64,000 bases of DNA from Trichuris trichiura (lineage: Eukaryota > Nematoda > Enoplea > Trichinellida > Trichuridae): the NCBI GenBank assembly GCA_037903355.1, contig JBAJFE010000026.1, forward strand, positions 4,960,001 through 5,024,000, read 5' to 3'. A model generated the notes under the pieces. That model had not been told where the DNA came from and ran no database searches. It saw nothing but the letters and a program-made list of their open reading frames with translations. The position numbers were made by a program, and so were the translations under genes. Of this stretch, positions 27,401 to 39,523 are shown one piece after another. The stretch's first letter is position 1. The number at the start of each line of letters is the position of its first letter.

Positions 27401-29859
27401 GAGAGTTTACTGAATAAGTCTCTGCTGCTTGATGACTGAGAACTTCTATTAAATGCAGTTCAGGTTTTCACGCGGAAAAGTAACCAATTTCGTCTTCGTT
27501 GTTCAAACCTTTATCAAAAAATATGCGTACCAAAAATTAGCTTACCAGACAGCAAGACGAAAATTAAATTACTGACTGCATATTTGTTGTAAAATCGTTT
27601 CTAGAACAGTGATCTGGACTACGAACATTTTAACATATCTTGAACTACTAGCCGCAATGCCAACCCACCACACGCAGTTGCTGTTGAATGGCAAAATCTG
27701 ACGAATAGCATGTTTAGATAAGCAGCAAAGCAGATCTTTGCGCAAAGTGAAAATCGATATTCGGAAGAATGCTTTCAGCTCGTCAGCATTGTGACCTCAA
27801 CGTGACCGCGTTATGAAAACGTCTCTTTAAAGCATGCAGTTAGTAAGATAGCATTTTTCCTTATGGAAAACTATAGACCTATTTGTACGGTGCTGAATTA
27901 TGAAGGGCGCAGTTAGCAGCAGTCTATTTAGTCGACTGTATCAGTTCCGCAAGACTAAGCTTTAATCTTTCACGGAGGAATGGGAGCCATTTATAGCTTT
28001 ATAACATTAAACGAGCGTACATATGTACATAAACAAAATTTTGTAATGCTATTAATGGTATAGCTAAAGTGCCATATGGTAGTGCAGGTATTATGGATAG
28101 GGAGCAGACCTAATAAATCTCCTAGTAACCTATGACAATGCCTAGCTTAGGTAAATGGTTAAAGATTGTGATATGCAATCTTGCGTAACTTAGGAACTGG
28201 GCCGCAATGAGATTGTTTGGAAGAATTCAATTTGGCTAGAAAATCATCGTTGAGCAGTGAGCAGCAATACAGATTTTCATCCTTGGATACGGCGAAATCC
28301 CATTCATTTGTAAAAAAAGCTGGAAAAAAAGGGGAAAGTTATAATATAAATTTTTTGAACTCTTTTTCTCAACCTTGAATTATTAATATTTACCTTTTGT
28401 TGTGACAAAGAATTACCCCTTTTCTTCTGATGAGAAAAATACTGAACTTATGTCTGACGAAGTATTAATCTATTTATCCCGACACTTGAAATGTTTTTCT
28501 ACTGTGCGTAAACTTCAATGCAGAGATTTAAGGATGAAGCTCTGACCAATCAGTGGGCCACCAATCGGCAACAGAAGAAAATACAAAGTAATCTAATATA
28601 ACATTGCAAATAGTTAAGTAACAGGAATGAGCCCTGCTTGTATAAGGAGAATGTTAGCAAAGACAAATATTCTTTTGTTCAGTCTGTTCAAAACTAAATA
28701 TTTCACCGATATACAATCTGACATGCCAGGAAGTGCAACATAGTCTAGTCGCGAAATTCATCCAAGTTTTGTGCATATTATATACAGAACGGTAGCAGAT
28801 TTACATAAAATTTTCAATAATTTAATAATTGAATGGTTCTACAATTTCCAGTAAATAAAATGGATCATCTAGGAATGGAGGAAGGCTGCTGGACGGCTTT
28901 TTACACGTGGTGCAGAAAGCTTCTGGCCTAACCTATTTCTTCCTCGTGTTTCTAAACTTTTTCACTGTTTCCATTTAGAGAAGACTATCATGATTGTATC
29001 CAGAGTTGCAAGTGAATCAGTAACTGCATACTGCTGTATGAGCTTTGTTCTGAGTCAAATTACGGAAAATTACAGCGACTTAGAACTCCAGCAGTGTGCT
29101 ATCGTCAAGCTTTTGTTTAGCGAAGAATATCAGACGAAGAAACCCGTCAACGACTGCTGAGTGTTTAGACGGTAATGTCCTTCCCTATAGCAAAGTTTTG
29201 AATTGCCGAGTTTCACTTTGGAAGAGAATCCGTTCGTGCGACGCCTAGCCAACCGGTTGAAGCCACCAGACGAAGACGTTGCAGCGGTAAAAAAAATGGT
29301 CCTGCAGATGTCAAGGCACAAGTCCAAACATTTTACACAATTCCTTGTAGTTGCTAAAGCCAATGCATGTTGTGAGCCCAAACATCTTGCGCCTTTTGAT
29401 AAAGAACCTCAAGTGTTGCATGGGAGAAGCCCTTAAGGTTGTTTGAAAAACCAGAGATTTCAGGGTGGTAAGTTGCGACTGAGTCATCTTAACTTTTCGA
29501 AGTCTAGGAAAGCCTGAAGAGAATGGAAAAGCATGATAGTTCATTACAACCAGCAACAACAGCCATGACATTGAGCTAAACAATTTCAGAAAAAAATAGA
29601 ATACAGACGAGTAACATAAGTGTTGATCTACTTCAAAAGCAGCTTTTCCTCAAAAGCTTTTTCCTTCAAAAAATTTAAACCAGAATTCTGCAGGCGATAA
29701 AGATCCTACATTTAACGAACGCATAATTAATAAATAAGATTAAGCAAGGTGCTGCAAAACAACAAAATTCACCTGATGTGTACCTTCAGTCACACACTTA
29801 GGAGCAGGTGTTCCCAGAAACTTAATATAGACGGCAGGATAGGTATATAGCTTTTTATT
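24470..29859. other. No gene recognised
   Basis: No conserved protein, RNA gene or clear repeat was identified. A plus-strand open frame at 29203-29436 has protein-like composition (LEENPFVRRLANRLKPP) but matches no family I know and has no phase-consistent neighbour exon that I could find. Confidence 0.3.
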
Positions 29860-30187
29860 ATAGGATAAGATAAGTATGTATAGCCTCGACAGGTCAAGGT
29901 TCGACTAGACAGGCACGCACACGACTCGGAAAGGTGGAGGAGCTACTCCTGAGGAAAAACTCGGTGGGAGGGCAACTCCTGCGTGCGCTGATGACGGCTC
30001 AAGATTGAGCCGAAAGCTTCGCCAGACTTTTGTTTGGTTTTTATGCCCTTGAACGACATTAAAGCTTTTTCACTTTTTTGACTCGTTTTATGGGCGAATG
30101 CAAAACGGGAAAAATCCATGTACATCTCTTCTATGACAACCAAACCCGTTACAGACCACACACCTGTATATAGGATAAGATAAGTAT
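29860..30187 (+). mobile_element. Solo insertion with 18-bp target-site duplication and hammerhead-like motif
   Basis: The 18-bp direct repeat ATAGGATAAGATAAGTAT occurs at 29860-29877 and 30170-30187 and brackets 292 bp. Inside, at about 29988-30023, the plus strand reads CTGATGA, then a GGCTC/GAGCC stem, then GAAAGCTTCG. That is the same core as in the fold-back elements, but here it is a single copy and not a palindrome. It is probably a monomeric relative of the fold-back family. Confidence 0.7.
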
Positions 30188-30592
30188 CATAATTTCGCAG
30201 CACCAATTAAACAAGGTGAGCTCACTTTTGCTCATCTCCGGACATAAGCCACTTGTCGTGATTTATTTCACAACTATATAAGCTGACAATACTGACTACA
30301 GACAAATCATGCTAAAGAAGTGAAACTGTTTATCATAAATTTCGGTTCCAAACAGAGTAAAAAGCTTCAACTCCTTTAAACGCCTTAAAAAATGGGTAAC
30401 CATTATACCAATTCCGTTCAGAAAGGGAAGTCAGCACAGGGAGCATGAACGCGCAGAATATACGCAAGAGGAACTGGAATCTGCACGATCAGCGTAGACT
30501 AGCTGAACAAAGTTTGTTTTGCCTTTACTGAAAAGTTCTTGAAAACCCTAGCGACAAGCAGCAAGACAAGCAACGGATCCTCCACCACCTCA

Positions 30593-30745
30593 CTGACGAC
30601 GGAACTAGAGCGTTCCGAAAGCTTTGAACAATAAAACAGTTGAGTGCGTTGATATCTGTACTTTTCTTAATAACGGCTCATCCATCCGTTGGTAGAGCAG
30701 TTGTTTAGTTTAATTACAGATAACAGCACAACGAAAAAACGGGAA
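30593..30745 (+). repeat. Single arm of the fold-back family
   Basis: The segment starts with CTGACGA, a GGAAC/GTTCC stem and GAAAGCTT. It continues to CTCATCCATCCGTTGGTAGAGCA, matching the outer arm of FB2 in the same order. No opposing arm was found, so it is a half element or a solo copy. Confidence 0.65.
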
Positions 30746-31244
30746 AAGCCGTGGAAGACCTTACAACCATGATTTACTGAAAAGTGTTGTATCTGTAAAA
30801 TGGCGATAGAAGTTATCTGTCCTAGTAGCAGTAGTGAAACCGGAAAGACAGAGATGTCGAATGGTCGAAGTTCCGAATACTGACGACGCTGTTTATCAGC
30901 GGTCTTCTTATTTCGGAATTCCCTTTAGCGCGATTTTTCCAGGTTGCAGAGTGGGGTTATCTTTACAGGATATTGGGGCAACACTGCTAAGCATGGTACA
31001 TGCTCTAGTGTTTTTGTGTGCCTGCAGATTTGCAAGAGTATGTTCTAACCTGTAAGGCAAAAGTTTTTTCTGTAGTGGTTCTGCGCACTGCTTACAATAT
31101 TGGGTCACTTTTACTGACCTAATACTCATTTGTCCTTTCGAGCTTCCCAGTTTGCTTTCTTTTCTTGGCATTGCGCTTGCTCAAGCTCGGCTTTTAGTGG
31201 CAACATGGTTAGAATTCCTTTTGACAGTAGACCTGGTTTTGTTT

Positions 31245-31532
31245 ACGAAATAAAATGTTGAAAGTATCTTTATTACGGATTCTCCCGTTGAGACGCAAAA
31301 TAAAAGGTTTCTTCTTTCCGGAGCTTTCGGGTCATTCGCGACCCTTCTTCAGCGGTGAGATTATGTGCGGCATTTACACATAATCTCACCGCTGAAGACG
31401 GGTCGCGAAAGATCCGAAAGCTCCGGAAAGAAGAAACCTTTTATTTTACGTCTCAACGGGAGAATCCGTAATAAAGATACTTTCAATATGAAAACACATA
31501 CTCCTGTACCAAAGCATCACGAAATAAAATGT
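31245..31532 (-). mobile_element. Fold-back element FB3 with 14-bp target-site duplication
   Basis: The palindrome at about 31258-31486 has its centre near 31370. The direct repeat ACGAAATAAAATGT lies at 31245-31258 and 31519-31532. The one-sided tail (31487-31518, containing TGTACC) is on the right. Both arms carry the core CTGAAGA, GGGTC stem, GAAAGCTCCGG. The base between CTGAAGA and the stem is C in one arm and A in the other. Confidence 0.85.
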
Positions 31533-31984
31533 GGCTAAAACGCGTCCTACGTAGCAAAAACGGGCAATACTTTACTTCACAGGCTGTTTGAGTACACGTG
31601 AAACCTGGAAAATTACAAAAATCCTGAACGAAGGTTTAACGGCGAAGTGTCACTGGCTTTGGACATCCTCCCGCAGTAGACCTGAGGAAGGTCAAGGGCA
31701 TAAAAGGATTGAAGTCTCAGTGGTCGTTAAGCATGCCTCTCACAGCTCACTCGGCCCAAAAAAGGATAAGTTGTCAAGAGAGATTTTTTCCTAAGGTGTG
31801 TAAAGGAGGTGTTTTAGATCAAAAGCAACTCCACCACCAATCGTGACAATAGGCCTGTGGTTAATGACGTATGTGGTGCACTAACCGATACATTCTAGTG
31901 CTGTACCTTACCGGACTAATCACATCCATTACTCTCATGGACCTGTTTAAATCATTACTGAATGAACACCTTCCTCTGAAAATC

Positions 31985-32105
31985 GCTGATGACGGATAAG
32001 GCTATTTCCGAAACATACGACATCAATATTTCATACTTTTTCAACAGTTTGCTTTTTTATTCGATGGTAGGGCATTTTGCAGTACCGTTGTAGATTTCTA
32101 CGACA
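31985..32105 (+). repeat. Diverged single arm of the fold-back family
   Basis: It begins CTGATGACGGATAAGG and continues TTTCCGAAAC, followed by a diverged copy of the GATGGTAGGGCATTT arm block. It lacks an opposing arm, and the downstream box is GAAAC rather than GAAAG. Confidence 0.5.
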
Positions 32106-32699
32106 ATGCAAAAAAGCCATGACCGACTCTCAACATAAAAATATTCAATTCCGTTAAAAGACACTCAATATTCTATAATTCCAAGAAATCATTACAAGAT
32201 CCCTTAGTTTTAAATTAACAATTATATTACTAAAAATATATGAATTCAAGAAACCAGGATCTCATAAACTGTTAGCATTTGGCATTTCCTCCTTCTGGAA
32301 GAAATCATGCTTTTATTTTTGGTCAAAGCGTTTTGTGTAAAGCAAGAAATTTTCCACTACATATGTTTATCTGAGCTGCCAAGGCAGTGAACATCTGAAT
32401 GGCTAACATTCAGAGCGCAACGTGTTTCATCTTCTCTATTGTAAATGTTAGAAGCGTTGATAAATACTGGCTCACGAGATCCAAGCTGTACAGCAATTTC
32501 AGTCGTATCGCAGATAATCATTTTATATTTAATTTTAAAGACTGTCGTTCCTTTGCCGCTGAGGTCCATGAGTCAACTGATTTACTTGCCTTAAGTTTTA
32601 CCAATAGTTCATTGATAGGCGCCAACTTTTAAGCAGACTGTTGCTTTTCACTGACTGCTCATATGTTATGCCAGCAGCTTATTCAACTAAAAATTCTCA

Positions 32700-32959
32700 G
32701 AAGATATATTATCTTGTAGATACTGCTTTTAGGTACGAGACTATAGAGTTTCATCTGCTTTTTTTACGGAATGCAGGTCCCGTTGAAAAATTTTTAATTC
32801 TAATTTTCCGGAGATTTCAGGTCAAACGCGACCCGTCTTCAGCAGAATTTAAGACCGCTGAAGACGGGTCGCGTTTGACCCGAAAGCTCCGGAAAATTGG
32901 AATTAAAAATTTTTCAACGGGACTTGCATTCCGTAAAAAAAAGCTGAAGATATATTATC
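32700..32959 (+). mobile_element. Fold-back element FB4 with 14-bp target-site duplication
   Basis: The palindrome runs from about 32759 to 32945, with arms ending in TTTACGGAATGCA. The direct repeat GAAGATATATTATC occurs at 32700-32713 and 32946-32959. The one-sided tail (32714-32758, containing GGTAC) is on the left. The right arm (about 32858-32890) reads CTGAAGA, GGGTC/GACCC, GAAAGCTCCGG. A 122-codon open frame across the element is a by-product of the palindrome. Confidence 0.85.
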
Positions 32960-33062
32960 ACTTCTATTCTTTCTTATTCTGTACCGCAATTTCAGAGCTA
33001 TTCTACTAACATTAATAGTACTTCATTGGGCCCTTTTCGCAGTTTTCCCATTCTTTGCTGGT

Positions 33063-33260
33063 GCATCTGTAAAATACTGAAACAAGCGCCCTGCCAATGA
33101 ATGGATGAGTCAGCTGTTGAGGAAATTGCAGAGAACAATGTACATAGCTGCCGGGGTGCTCATGTTCTGAAAGCCACGTCTATTGCTCTTTCTGAATTTC
33201 CCTAACAACTTACTCATCCATTCGCTGGAAGGGCATTTGTCTCCATATTTTACAGATGCA
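33063..33260. repeat. Diverged fold-back element FB6
   Basis: Inverted arms share GCATCTGTAAAATA at the outer edge and ATGGATGAGT further in, with mismatches. The centre no longer shows the CUGANGA core. I found no clear target-site duplication. It belongs to the same family by its arm block CCAATGAATGGATGAG. Confidence 0.6.
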
Positions 33261-33534
33261 TTTATAAGTAAAGGGAAAACTAGAGAAAGACCACAATGAA
33301 ACCCCATCGACTCGTTACAAGATTTCTTGGCTTTAAGAGTATTAATGCTCCATTGAGTTGCACTTTAACTAGCATTTATGTTATGCTCATACCTACTTCG
33401 ATTGTACCGGAAGTCGTTTTCCAGTGCGCCCATTAAGATTACTGCTGTGAGAAATTTTGAAATAGTAAGGAGAAACGCACGAAAAGTACATATAATCTGC
33501 TGCAATCCACCGTCAAACCAGTGTTCTGGGTTTT

Positions 33535-33860
33535 CTATAGTACTTTGACGCATGCCGGCAGCGGATGCTCTTCAGCACCTTGGATTTCGCACCAATGATT
33601 TATTTTCATTGAATGTCCAACTTGCCTTGTGAACCAAATAACCAGATAGAAACATGTGACCGTCTTCAGAAAGTTTTGCATTTCAGCAGCCGTTTGCAAG
33701 GGACCATCTGTTTCAGTGACAGTTAAGAATACGCGGGGCGTCTCAACTGCGAGCTTGCATTCCATCTGCTTCACATTTTCGATAAAGAAACGATTGAGCG
33801 AGAAATCATTGAAGTGATGATTTCATTATTTTCAGTAGAAACTGGATTTCTGGAGTTGCT
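33535..33860 (-). other. Possible orphan exon
   Basis: The minus strand has an open stretch with protein-like composition (FNDFSLNRFFIENVKQMECK, then TPRVFLTVTETDGPLQTAAE) and a possible GT donor after FLKT. I do not recognise a family and could not join it to a second exon. The next open stretch on the same strand (33365-33553) is hydrophobic. It could equally be a chance open frame. Confidence 0.25.
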
Positions 33861-33999
33861 TCTGAACTCTAAGACAGGCCACTCGTTCTCAAAACGTCTA
33901 TCTTGATTACAATAAAGGCCCTTGCGAACGAGTAACCTGCTTTAGCTTTCTCAAACTATGTTACAATAGTTTCTTTTCAATTAACTGTTGTCTAATTAA

Positions 34000-36900
34000 A
34001 CTTTTTTAAACCGGCACGATTTCAGCTAAACTAAACGTACAATTCGCTGGACGAAGCAGAAAAGGGCGACAAGTAGTACTTATTGCTACAGCGCGAAGAT
34101 GAAATAAATGAATCTGCAAGTTAGCACGAGGCTTTCAGAAGGTAACGCGCATGTCGCTGTGCAGTGCAACATTCACGCGCCTGCCATAAACTGTGATCAA
34201 CGACAACCTTACTAAGACCTGACCGACTGGCAGTATCCGGAATTATTTAAATTTTAATTAACAGGTCTGTTGATTCAAGCTTTCGCTTTAACCGTTTCGT
34301 TTCTTGTTCTCGCTAAGTTTTGACATTGCAACCTAATGCAATGAATTTGGGTCAACATTTGCCTACGCGCTTAATTCAAGCGAATGCGTGATGAGGCATC
34401 GGCAACTCAACAGCAGCAAACCTAGCGCCTTGCGTCTGCTAACTTCCATCAAGCATGTGCACCAAAAAGAAAACAACGCTTAACCGTATAAATAACCGTC
34501 CACTTCCTTTTCTCAGATTTTAGATGCAAAAACGTCTGCTTGCACTTGGCGACCTGCGGTAGTTCAAAGAGAATTTCTAGAGGCATTATACCTAGTTGAC
34601 TGAGAAACATCGGTCCAGTCTGACTGAAGTGTCCAAGTATTCCTTTATAACAATAAGTGTTAATTGTCAATTGGAGCAATGCGCGCCGCTGAAGAGACAT
34701 CCACTGATTGAAAACACCATTTATTTGTCGTCTAAGCGGTCTAGCTGACTTACGCATGTTAGCCACCTGCCAGATGTGCGTAGTGAACGGAAGTTGCGGT
34801 AGTTAGGCTGGTCGTGCCTGACCATTTCCCTCTCTTCCGTTAGACACAAGATTCAGGTCTTTTTTAAAAGGTGGCAAAAGCTAGTCCATAGGAACCGTTG
34901 CAAGTTGCTTCTGTTAGCATAGTCTGCACTCACCTCCTCACATGCCAATGCTTCATCAGCGGGTAACGAAGGAGAAGAGAAGATAGAAGAGAGCAAACTT
35001 CCTACGTTGATTGCTCAGCTGATGCACGAGATAGTGTCGAAGAGCATGCGCGCACTTACGCCTTCGCGCTTACTGCCCTGCAGAAAGCGTCAAGTACATC
35101 TGTTCCCGCTGGTGGCGAGCCGCACTTTGTGCTTTCACTCTTTTTCTCTAGTTTCAATTTGCCGTCGTCCACCCGCGTTTCCGGTTTCTTTGCATCTGCC
35201 TGTCAACCGAGTGAGAGCGACAGGCAACGCGTTCCGCACCTATTTATCCGAAATTTCCTTCAACGCTACTGAGCTGCCTGGCAGAGAAGTAAGAAGAACA
35301 AAAAGATCGCTTGCGCAGTACGAACGTAGGAAGACGGTGGAAAGCCACTGGCAATACTTTAATTTTTCATTTTCTTCAATACCTGGACACACGATGCGTT
35401 TTGGCGCTCATCTCTTTCCTGGTTAGGGAAACCAATGGCCAGCGCCTGCTGTGCTCCTTCGGAGGCTGTATACGAAACATGCCAACAACATGCATTGCGG
35501 TTAATCGACATTTTGGAAATCAAAATCAGTAAGTAGTATGCTCTGTATTACAAGGTGCTCTTCAATTCACACCTTCCCTCCCAACAATAAATCAGTCAAG
35601 TCATGCAAGTCGTTTTTGTGCAACTTGTTCATCGCCAGGTGGTGACGCCCACATCCCAGCAAGTTCCTTTTTATTTTTCACAGGTATGCTCGTAGCAGGA
35701 CTTTAATAGTACTTCATGACTTGTCGATGCAAGCCTAACACAAAACACAACTGAAGTCATTCGATAGCGCCACAAATGGCATCATGGCGTAATCTCTAGC
35801 TCCACGCCTTCACATTTATCATTTTTCTTTCTCTAAGTTGACGATTCGATAAGGATTGGCTTAGCACCGTGGGAATTTCAGTGGACTTTTGTCAACAAGG
35901 AGCATAGTACGCTTGGCGTCTCAGCGCCGACGCTCCAAGTTCGCGGAGTAAAATGGTTTATTTGCCTGTTTCTGGCACCACGGCATGCCAGTAAACCGTA
36001 ACGCTGCTAAGTCTGTGACACTTAGAGTCGAAGTCAATTTGCCCAGCGCTGTAGAAATTTACATTGGATTTTCGTAAGGTCATTTCCCCCCTAGGGCCTT
36101 CTTCCTTGTTTCCAGTGAGCAGCGGACCTGTTCTGACGTCAAGACAAGCTGCCCAGCCCTAAAATTGGTAGGCCGAACCCTTTTTAGGTAAAGCGAACAA
36201 CAAAACGCGCTGACGATATAACGGGTGGCGATTTCGTCAGGTATTTTTGATTGACACTGCTTCCAAATCTGGGTTGGCAAACCGGTCTTACTACTAGTTT
36301 CCCAGACAGTGTTGTTAAACCGGCGCCAAAAGGCTTGCCTTGGTCACTCCATTGATTTGTAAAGGTGGCAGTTGCCTGCTCTCGTCAGCCGACTCTTCAT
36401 ATTAAAGCGTTGCTTGGAGAGAAAGCGAGAAAAGGAGATGGATTTATCATCCTTCATAATCAGGACTGTTAGGCTTCTACATAGGGTAGCGGCACCTGTA
36501 AGGTAGGGCTTGCATTGTAAAAGGATACTGGAATATTAATCTATTGTTCTGATTAATGTCCAAGTCTACCAGGAGAAACAACGCGCGTGAAACAGCTCCA
36601 GTAGACTAATGACTTTCACTAGGACAGTAGTTCACAGGAAAGGAAGGGTTAACATTAGAAACTACTGGTAGACTGCATCGAGGAGAACTTATTTTCATCT
36701 ATTGTTCTGGTAGCCTTAATGTGGCACTGCTACATTATGTTCGTTTCGTCGGTAGGTGACCGTTCTTTTTGAAGCACCAGCAACAGTTACAAACTCCGGG
36801 CCATACATAACAGTCTAAGGGAACTTGATAGAATTTGTTCCTTGAGACGATGAAGTAGTGGAGAAGGCCGGAGGAGTTAATTGCAAGTGATAATTTTTCG

Positions 36901-37740
36901 TCTATGAAAACTAACGTTTAAGGAAAGCTGCTCCGTCGCGTTGGAAATAATGCAGCACTGTTTGCTGACTAATGTTTCCTTAACAGCGAATCAGCTGCGC
37001 AGTTTTTAACCTTTTTATGTTACAGACAACTATCAAAACTGGTGTAGCAGCTTACGTTGTCTAATTTTAGGAACCTTACTGATTAGTTGCTGTAAGACTT
37101 CAATTTGCCTCTGATTTATTTTTTCATGCGCCGTAATCTAAGGCTTGCAGGATTCAGGCAGCACAATTGCAGTGGCCAACGCTGAGTTTTCTATCGCAAT
37201 TTATTTATAGCCCGCTAACCTGCTTATTCTGATATTAAGCAGAGATAAATTTTGCGTTTCGACTTACCTCTTTCGAAAAAAGCTATAACTCTTGCCACAT
37301 TCAATACACTTTTATTCCATTTCTTTGTTTTTTCTATTGTTCTCTCCTATCCGTGCTAATGTATTAACCTAGCTGATAAACCTTTAACGACGGAATGCAC
37401 GTTCCTATTATTGGAAAAACGCAGTATAGTTCATGTTCACAGTTGTCTTTACTTCAGTAGACGTTATAGAATTTTCAAAAGCGCTTTTGTTCCGTGTTTT
37501 TCGAATGACAGCACTACTCATACATAATCGTTACTTCGTTTGTCTATCAAACTCGTAGACTTATCAGGAAAGTTACAGATAGTATGCCTTTATGTAGTAC
37601 AGCAATGGTAATTGTGAAGGAAGAAGCTGTCATGTTCAATCCATATAACTCAGTTCTCGAACGCCAAAGTGGCGTCTCCCTTATTTTCTCTAATCTAACA
37701 GAGCTGTCTAGCATCTGAACCATTCTGATAGTTTGTAAAC
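34000..37740. other. No gene recognised; GC-richer patch at 35.0-35.5 kb
   Basis: The segment 35007-35430 is noticeably richer in G+C than its surroundings and gives a 139-codon plus-strand frame without any domain I can name. It might be a promoter or first-exon region. Nothing else in the interval is supported. Confidence 0.3.
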
Positions 37741-37920
37741 CTTTCAGTACACCCACGCGGAATGATGGCTCCACAATCCCCGCAATCACACTCGTCGCTG
37801 GTAGTATATTTCCATGATAGATTAAGCCGAAACACAAGCTAAGAGCTTGTTTGTATGAAGCAAAGATTATGTGCTTACAGTTCCTGTTAGAATAATGAGG
37901 AAAATCACACTGAGTTTCAT
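37741..37920 (-). CDS. Possible first two exons of a small secreted Cys-rich protein
   Basis: Exon 1 (37879-37920) encodes MKLSVIFLIILTGT, a signal-peptide-like start followed by a GTAAGC donor. Exon 2 (37741-37838, acceptor CTCTTAG) continues in phase as LVFRLNLSWKYTTSDE, then CDCGDCGAIIPRGCTE. A 51-bp intron-like segment (GTTTAC...TTAG, 37690-37740) could follow. The stretch after it, around 37560-37680, includes SSFTITIAVLH. That vaguely recalls the end of the MNNL domain of Notch ligands, but a frame conflict there prevents joining it. No DSL or EGF repeats were found downstream. Confidence 0.3.
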
Positions 37921-38915
37921 TCCTCTTAGCTATGTACGTTTGTTTGAAGGAATTTACGTATTGCAGCAGTGGAGAATAGCATTTTTGACAAACTTAATAA
38001 CACTTTCGACGAACGGTGATTTGTGATTGCTACCTTGCCTTCTCAAGCAAAATTTTAGCGCAGTACTGAGCCACTGGGTCCCGACAGATTATAGCCTGGA
38101 ATAATGGGACAGGTACGCACTTAAGGCCCACACTGGAAATCACTTATCGGTAACGAATTTTCGTATCTGATGTTCTGGTGGAACCCAGTTTAATGCAGCA
38201 CAAAGTAATACGAAAGTATGCAGCCTTCGGGAGTTGGACTCTTCTTGTCCCAAGACTAAATGAGCAGGTAGACTGCCGCCTTAAGTTCGTCAGTGGGATG
38301 GCAAACCAATCAGCGAGAGGGTTATTTGGCGGACGGATTAAACCAAACCCTAACCACGTTCTCAAATGTTCCATAAAGGTCTCAGAAAGTGTGGAAAAAC
38401 GTGAACTATTCCCATGAGCAGCACAAAGTTGCAATCTCTGCATTAATATTTATGCTGACAGTTGTAGTGTTATTATATTATGCATTTCTTATAAGCAACT
38501 TGCAGTGTCAAGCGAAGTTTTGAGTAACGTGAATTCAATGAGTGCGCATAACTGATGTCTATGTTACTCTACTTGATTTTCTCGCAATTGGACCAGAGGT
38601 ATTCCATTCGTGAACAGCTTAATGAGCAAAAAATACATCTATCAGTTGCATGCGTTGATTATCCTTAGCAATTTTACAGCTGTGCGATTTGAAATGCGGT
38701 AAACAAAATCAACATAAGATTAGCCGCTTTATGTTTGATATACTTTCAAATTCTTACATGAATAGTCAGTTATTGACTAACCTGTTGGAGACGTTTTCTC
38801 TTTCGTTTTTTTGTCTCAACGTTTTTCTTTCGTTCCGTTTCGGAGTCCCTACAATTTCTCTTAAACTTCTGTCGGTCCATTGTACCAGGGTTGGGCAGAT
38901 GCCTGGTAACGGGGT

Positions 38916-39354
38916 AATAGAGCTTCTTGATCTTGAAGACTGGGTGCTTCTTAACGGGTCGATGGATTTTTATGATGGTAAATTCTTCAATAAGGTTTTG
39001 TCTAGCCCGTTGATAATGTCTGAAATCAAATCAAACCGAAGCAAATGCCTTACCAACGGATGGATGAGCAATTTTTAAGGAAAAAATTCAGAACAAATAT
39101 TTAGCAATTTCAGAGCTTTCGGGAGCAACCTTGTCCCGTCGTCAGCGGTAATAGTAATGCCATCATTGCTGACGACGGGACAAGGTTGCTGCCGAAAACT
39201 CTGAAATTGCTAAATATTTGTTCTGAATTTTTTCCTTAATAATTGCTCACCCATTCGTTGGTAGAGCATTTGCTTTGGTTTGATTTCAAGCATTATCAAA
39301 GGGCTAGACAAAGCCGTATTGAAAAACTTATCGTCATAAAAAATAGAGCTTCTT
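38916..39354 (+). mobile_element. Fold-back element FB5 with 13-bp target-site duplication
   Basis: The palindrome spans about 38965-39344. The direct repeat AATAGAGCTTCTT lies at 38916-38928 and 39342-39354. The left tail (38929-38964, containing GTGCTTCTTAACGGG) matches the complement of the FB2 tail. Arms share the TACCAACGGATGGATGAGCA block with FB2. The core is partly degraded: the stem no longer pairs fully in either arm. Confidence 0.85.
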
Positions 39355-39523
39355 ACTTTTTGTGCAACGCTTTTTTTCGTTTGATGACGAACAGTGCTTG
39401 TAATCAAGGAACCGTTCCCTAACTTACGATCGGATCCGTTATTATTCATGTAAACAGCGAAGCGGCTCATTTTCAACGTAACGTAGCTCTCAGAATGTAT
39501 TCTGTCTTTAGCATTTAGACATA

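Noticed and set aside
32641..33009. 122-codon open frame
   Set aside because: It crosses fold-back element FB4 and its target-site duplication; the frame is a by-product of the palindrome.
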